This document shows, piece by piece, positions 59,527 to 64,000 of a stretch of DNA of 64,000 bases. Under the pieces are notes generated by a model. The model saw nothing but the letters and a program-made list of their open reading frames with translations. It did not search any database and was not told the DNA's origin. Within the stretch, counting starts at the first letter, position 1, and each line of letters begins with the position of its first letter. The DNA comes from Dipteris shenzhenensis (taxonomy: Eukaryota; Polypodiophyta; Polypodiopsida; Gleicheniales). The position numbers were made by a program, and so were the translations under genes. The stretch lies in the NCBI GenBank assembly GCA_047967505.1, contig CM106540.1; one strand, 5' to 3'.

Positions 59527-60641
59527 ATGCACAATGCGGAGTTGTGGCATGCTAGGTATGGGCACATGAGCTATGGCAGCTTAATGACACTTCAGAGGCA
59601 TGATATGATTGATGCATTACCTCCTTTGGAGTCGCCTCCTCCTCATGCATGTGAAGGTTGCATTTTTGGCAAAATGCATAGGCTTCCCTTCAAGAAGGAT
59701 GGTGGAGTGAAAGCTACAAGAAAATTGCAGCTTATTCACAGTAATGTTTGCGGTCCCATGAGGACACCTGCTTTTGGGGGTTATCTCTATTTTGTTACAT
59801 TCCTAGATGACTTTACCAACTACACTTGGGTTTATGGTCAAAATCAAAAGTGTTTACGCATTTCAAACACTTTGTGGCTATGGTTGAAAATGAGACAGGA
59901 CTCAAGGTGCAGACACTTCGCACAGATCGAGGAGGGGAGTACATGTCTCATGAATTTGAGACATTTCTGAAAGAAAAAGGTATTATGCATCAGCTTACAG
60001 TGAGGCTTACACCTCAACAGAATGGCAAAGCTGAGCAGAAGAATCGCACCACCATGGAAATGGATAGATGCATGCTCACAAGTAAGAAGTTGCCTCACAG
60101 GTTTTGGCTGGAAGGCCTCATGTGTGCCAACTATATTTTAAATCGGGCTCCTACAAAGGCTTTGAAGACAATCACTCCCTATGAGGCATGGTATGGGAGA
60201 AAGCCTTCAGTGGACCACTTCAGAGTTTTTGATTGTGTTGCATATGCCCACGTGCCTGTGGAGTTCAGACACAAGTTGTCAGATAAGGCACTAAAATGCA
60301 TTTTTGTGGGATATAGTTCACAAAGCAAAGGCTATCGTCTCTACAATCCTGCTACACGCAAGATTTTTGTCAATAGAGATGTCATATTCTCTGAAAATTC
60401 TGCACATACAAATGCTGAATTTCAGATTCCGGCCTCTTCAGATGATGAGTTTGAGGGGATGCTTCCTATAGCATTTGGTTCCCTTGCTGAAAATCAGAAT
60501 TTACAGCAACCTCCGCCAGCTCCACAAGTACAGATTCAGCCCCCAGCTGAATTGGTACAACCTCAGGGTGTGGATGAAGTTGTCAGGCAAGAAATTCAAG
60601 AGATACATGCTGCCAAAACAGTCCCGCATTGGTTGCTTTAG
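59527..60641 (+). pseudogene. Copia GAG-pre-integrase and integrase
   Basis: The first frame (59527-59970) starts with ELWHARYGHMSYGSL and CEGCIFGKMHRLPF, the GAG-pre-integrase zinc-type segment. It runs into the integrase core to TFLDDFTNYTWVY (first catalytic Asp). A one-base shift near 59835 moves to the second frame (59826-60641), with RTDRGGEYMSHEF (second Asp) and LTPQQNGKAEQKNRT, in which the third acidic residue (Glu) is kept. FVGYSSQSKGYRLYNP ends the conserved part. One base is all that breaks the integrase. Confidence 0.93.
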
Positions 60642-60671
60642 ACTCTCAGGGAGAGTAGGCTTGAAGCTCCA

Positions 60672-61786
60672 TTGCCTGGCAGAACTCGTAGTGCAGTAAG
60701 GCACATGGAGGGAGCTCATTCAGTTGAATCAGCTTATGCAGGTACTCTTCTTGATGAGGAGGAGCCTGAGACATTTGAAGAAGCAAAAGATAATATGCAT
60801 TGGATGAATGCCATGCACGATGAGTTGCAGTCCATTCATAAAAATCAGACTTGGGATGTTGTGGATTTGCCACCAGGTAAGAATGCCATAGGTACACGGT
60901 GGGTTTTCAAAGTCAAAAGAAAACGAGATGGATCCATTGATCGGTACAAGGCAAGGCTGGTTGCAAAAGGATATGCTCAAAAAAAGGGCATAGATTATGA
61001 GCAGACCTTTTCTCCTACATCCAGGATGACAACCATCAGGTCAGTTATAGCCATGGCTGCAAATTTTGAATGGAATGTTTATCAGTTGGACATCAAAACA
61101 GCTTTCCTTAATGGAGACTTGTTGGACGAGGTTTATGTCAAACAACCTCCGGGCTTTCAAATTTCAGAAAATGCACTTAAGGTATGCAAGCTGAATAAAG
61201 CTTCGTATGGGCTGAAATAAGCCCCACGTGCATGGTATGCCAAAATTGATGCCTATCTGACCAGCAAGGGGCTGCACAATAGTCCAACTGAGAGCACCCT
61301 CTACATCAAGAAGGATGGGGCGATATTCTAGTCATCATTCTTTATGTAGATGACATGCTGCTCACCGGATCAAATGAGGAAGTAATTGTAGATTTCAAGG
61401 CCCAATTGAAAGCTACATTTGATATGTCAGACTTGGGCTTGTTACATTTCTTTTTGGGGATCCAGTTTATTCAAGAGAAACGTGGCATTGTTATGTCTCA
61501 GTCCAAGTATGTTCAAAAGCTCTTGGACAGATTCATCATGCATGATTGCAAGCCTATGTCCACTCCCATGGAGCCGGGGCTGAAGCTTACAATGCATGAT
61601 GCGGGTGAATCAATTGATGTCACACTCTATAGTCAGGCTGTTGGATGCCTCATTTATCTCTGCAATACACGACCTGATATTCAGTTTTCAGTTTCTCAGG
61701 TGAGCAAGTATATGCACAGCCCAAAGATTATGCATTGGCGGGCTGTAAAACGCATCTTCCATTACTTGCAAGGTACAAAGTCTTTT
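60672..61786 (+). pseudogene. Copia reverse transcriptase
   Basis: Frames 60672-61220 and 61355-61786 carry all the main copia RT motifs: NQTWDVVDLPPGK, GTRWVFKVK, RYKARLVAKGYAQ, YQLDIKTAFLNGDL, then the catalytic YVDDMLL (about 61342-61362), FFLGIQF and MSQSKYV. A stop replaces Gln after ASYGLK at 61218, and a shift lies near 61325. The coding sequence is otherwise well kept, consistent with the young LTR age. It continues into RNase H after the retroposon insertion. Confidence 0.95.
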
Positions 61787-61966
61787 TTTCGAAAAAGTGA
61801 TATATTCCATTCAAAACGAATCATACAACAAGTGGGAGAGAAAGTACTCTATCCCTAGCCTCAACAATGTGGCTAAAAAGCCATGGAGGTGGTCTAAAAT
61901 GCCACGACATCCCAAAAGGGGTCAAATGAAAAAATAATGAGCAGTCCCATGTCCTCATGAAGGATA
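61787..61966 (-). mobile_element. Short retroposon (SINE or truncated LINE) inside copia
   Basis: A 180-bp insert is flanked by AAAGTCTTTT at 61777-61786 and 61967-61976, a 10-bp target-site duplication. Removing the insert and one repeat restores the copia coding line (TKSFGLMFPKGG). On the minus strand the insert ends GATATATCACTTTTTCGAAAAAA-like, that is AATATATCACTTTTTCG then A-rich, as in plant non-LTR element tails. No box A or B is evident, so a SINE is not proven. Confidence 0.82.
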
Positions 61967-62487
61967 AAAGTCTTTTGGCTTGATGTTTCCCAAGGGGGGT
62001 GACTTGCAGATGCATGCTTACAGTGACTGAAATTGGGCTGGAGACTATGATACTAGGCAGTCCACTAGTGGAAATTGTTTCTTTCTAGGACATGCTTGCA
62101 TTTCTTGGCTGAGCAAGAAACAGTCTACAGTGGCTACCTCCTCATGTGAAGCTGAGTACAGGGCAGCTTTCACAGCGACAGTTGAATGTGTTTGGCTGCG
62201 TCGTTTATTTGCTGATCTTCATCTTTCATTGGAGGGTCCTTCTCCGATTCTCAGTGATAGTCAGAGTGCTATAGCAGTGGCAAAGAATCCTGTGTTTCAT
62301 GCTCGCACGAAGCGAAGCACATTGAGGTTCACTATCACTATGTCAGAGAGAAGTTGCATGCAGGAGAGATCAGTATGATCTATGTGTCAACACATGACAA
62401 TGTTGCAGACATCTTCACCAAAGCACTTCCACGTGAAAAGTTTGAGGCATTTCGCAGTGCCATCAACTTATCTCCTTTTGGTGATTG
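61967..62487 (+). pseudogene. Copia RNase H and C terminus
   Basis: Beginning with the restored SFGLMFPKGG, it has WAGDYDTRQSTSGNCFFLG (RNase H strand with catalytic Asp), ATSSCEAEYRAAF and LSDSQSAIAVAKNPVFHART. A base change and shift at about 62311 break the frame at KxKHIEVHYHYV. The last conserved piece, VSTHDNVADIFTKALP, ends with a stop about 38 bp before the 3' LTR. Confidence 0.92.
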
Positions 62488-62525
62488 ATCATTTCCTTGT
62501 ACATGACATTGGCACTACAGGGGGG

Positions 62526-62762
62526 TGTTAGAATTATTATTATAATTCAGCAGTGCCCAATGTAATGTAATAAGTAGGTCAGGGGTACTTTTCCCTCATT
62601 TAGAGGTTTTTCCCCCTAGTTCACTAACTGCGGTTAGTAAAGGATAAGGTTTTGTCACTTAGACAAAACCCATCCCACTTCTTGTAACAGTCACTTCTTC
62701 TATTGCAAACACTACGTTCAGATCTCTTGCTTCCTGCTCTCTCACTCTCTTGGTTTCTAACG
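62526..62762 (+). repeat. 3' LTR of the copia element
   Basis: 237 bp with the same start and end as the 5' LTR, except that the last base is G (CTAACG), so the CA terminus is mutated. It lacks about 10 bp around CTAACCACAGTTAG. Confidence 0.95.
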
Positions 62763-63026
62763 GTTATTTGCAGCTGAAGTTGAAGAGGATTTGCAAGTGT
62801 AAAGAAGTCCATGGTCTGATTGCTTGGGGATGCTTAGTTGGCTGTTGTATTACTGCATTTCATGCGAGCTTTATGTCTACTATAGGACAGTGGGTAGAAG
62901 TAGAATGTATTGTTCTTCATGCCCAATTTTGTGTTAACAGAAAGCGACAGTGTAAGGAAGCTAATCGTCAGGTTCTATGAGCTTTGACTGGCTGTGGATA
63001 TTTACTGTGTTAATGCTTTTTTCCAG

Positions 63027-63479
63027 GGAAGAGGAGAAACCAGAGGTCAGTGGAAAGGAATCCCAAAGCAAGTTTTGCAGAACAACAGATTAGTGAAAGG
63101 CATCTCCAAGGCAAACGCTAGTGCCTTCAGCAGGAATTCTGGGGGATTGGTCTCCAATGCACTTCTGAATTCCAGTATCATGTCTTCCAGCTTTTTTACT
63201 GGTGGTTCTTCCGGTGGTTTAAGGGCAGAGGACACAGAGGTATTGGGTCAAGGGAGCTCTGGACCAAAAGTTAAGTGTATTCCCAAAGCTCAAGGTTTCT
63301 CCGCAGCAGAACTCAATACAAAGGCTGGTATTGCTGCACAAACTGAGCATCAAAGAGAGCTCAAAGTTTCAAATGATGAGTCTGAGCAGAAGATTAGTCA
63401 AATCAAAGGTGCTCTTGCTCAAGCTCGACTACGAGCAACTTTTTATCCGAAGTTCGAAAATGAAAAATCTGACCAAGAG
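63027..63479 (+). CDS. RNL: Plant tRNA ligase RNL, N-terminal exon (partial gene)
   Basis: One exon of 453 bp, phase 0 at both ends. It follows a polypyrimidine tract and acceptor (TTTTTTCCAG at 63017-63026) and ends GAG/GTAAAA at 63480. The encoded end RATFYPKFENEKSDQE matches the start of the conserved ligase region in plant RNL (Arabidopsis At1g07910), where it precedes the adenylyltransferase domain. Upstream residues (GQWKGIPKQ, then Ser/Gly-rich) fit the variable N terminus. RNL seals tRNA halves after intron removal and also joins IRE1-cut bZIP60 mRNA; its three catalytic domains must lie beyond the window. The start codon exon is not identified. It may lie left of the copia element at 58.8-62.8 kb, which would then sit in an intron; TTATTTGCAG at 62764-62773 is a possible further acceptor. 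Confidence 0.86.
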
Positions 63480-64000
63480 GTAAAACACAGTGAAAGATTG
63501 AGTTAGTACAACTGTTCAATTTCTAGCATGGAGATCACGTGGCACCCTAAAACAGTGTTATGCATTTCAAGTTAGGTTATTCAGGTGCCTTTTGATGCTC
63601 AATTTTATGAGCAATCCTTAAAGAAGTTTTTTTGTGTGCAAACTATTTATTGTCATAACTTGCGAAGTTTGGCCACATTGGGTAATGGTCAGGCCTACTG
63701 TGTTAATGGTGCAATTTTTATCACAAACGTGTATGGGGCCTAACTTTTACCACAAAGGGTAACTCCTTTACATTTTGTTCTTTTATAAACAGCACTTGTA
63801 ATATTTCTGCTTCCACTTGACTCTCCTTATCACTCTCTCCTGCCCATACTCCCTCAGTTTCTACCCTCTCTTTGCTCCATCCTGTCCTTTCTTACAACCT
63901 CACCATTTCTGCAATCCAATGGCAAGCTGCCTTTAGGGTAGGAAGGAAAAGCGTCAGACCAAGGCATATAATTGTGTCCCAAGATGCACAATGCAGACTC
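63480..64000 (+). other. RNL: RNL intron to window end
   Basis: Starts with GTAAAACACAG. In-frame stop follows 24 bp later, as expected for an intron. T-rich, no further coding segment seen up to the edge. Confidence 0.7.

Larger units (their letters stand above)
58830..62762 (+). mobile_element. Complete but dead Ty1/copia insertion, 3.9 kb
   Basis: The element has two LTRs (58830-59076 and 62526-62762) flanked by the 5-bp direct repeat GTTAT (58825-58829 and 62763-62767), a genuine target-site duplication. The primer site GGTATCAGAG lies 3-4 bp after the 5' LTR and a purine run ACAGGGGGG precedes the 3' LTR. Inside are GAG-pre-integrase, integrase, RT and RNase H, but no gag or protease. 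Frameshifts, stops and a 180-bp retroposon break pol. I count about eight substitutions and one 10-bp length difference between the LTRs, suggesting a fairly recent insertion. Confidence 0.95.

Noticed and set aside
61787-61966. MITE (DNA transposon)
   Set aside because: No terminal inverted repeats; the 10-bp target duplication and A-rich end fit a retroposon better.

Overview
This window looks like nuclear DNA of a land plant. It holds a VAPYRIN-type MSP/ankyrin gene, an RLP29-type leucine-rich-repeat gene and one exon of the plant tRNA ligase RNL. These three genes sit in about 60 kb of AT-rich sequence full of microsatellites and decayed transposable elements (LINEs, Ty1/copia, Ty3/gypsy with a chromodomain, and a Helitron of the endonuclease-carrying type). 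The large, gene-poor, repeat-rich layout and the Helentron-like element suggest a non-flowering plant such as a fern or lycophyte. That assignment is inference; the sequence does not fix the species.

Layout. 1-5.4 kb: AT-rich spacer with long purine and pyrimidine tracts. 5.4-7.0 kb (minus): intact VAPYRIN-like gene. 7-18.4 kb: spacer with a 210-bp tandem duplication ending in a perfect hairpin, and a compound TA/GA/GT microsatellite near 16 kb. 18.4-19.9 kb (minus): intact RLP29-like gene. 21.5-23.8 kb (minus): decayed Helitron with helicase fused to an endonuclease. 24.3-26.6 kb (minus): unrecognised spliced coding sequence. 28.6-31.1 kb (minus): LINE. 31.1-31.3 kb (minus): second Helitron fragment. 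31.6-34.5 kb (minus): decayed multi-exon gene with a C-terminal SET-like domain and an upstream GQHS motif; I recognise no described family with this arrangement. 36.3-38.3 kb (plus): second LINE. 41.9-45.2 kb (plus): decayed copia. 45.5-47.2 kb (minus): LTR/primer-site/gag start of another element. 47.7-54.2 kb (plus): two gypsy fragments. 56.5-58.1 kb (minus): copia gag fragment with primer site. 58.8-62.8 kb (plus): a complete copia insertion with both LTRs and a 5-bp target duplication, itself hit by a short retroposon. 63.0-63.5 kb (plus): RNL exon, continuing past the window end.

The three host genes have no obvious functional link. VAPYRIN serves intracellular accommodation of symbiotic fungi, the RLP29-like protein is a probable cell-surface LRR protein without a kinase, and RNL joins tRNA exons and the IRE1-cleaved bZIP60 mRNA. 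The copia element lies just upstream of the RNL exon, probably inside or next to the gene. A recurring theme is single head-to-tail duplications of 40-370 bp inside unrelated elements and spacers.

Limits. All domain calls are by eye. Splice sites, element boundaries and ages are proposals unless a target-site duplication is stated.
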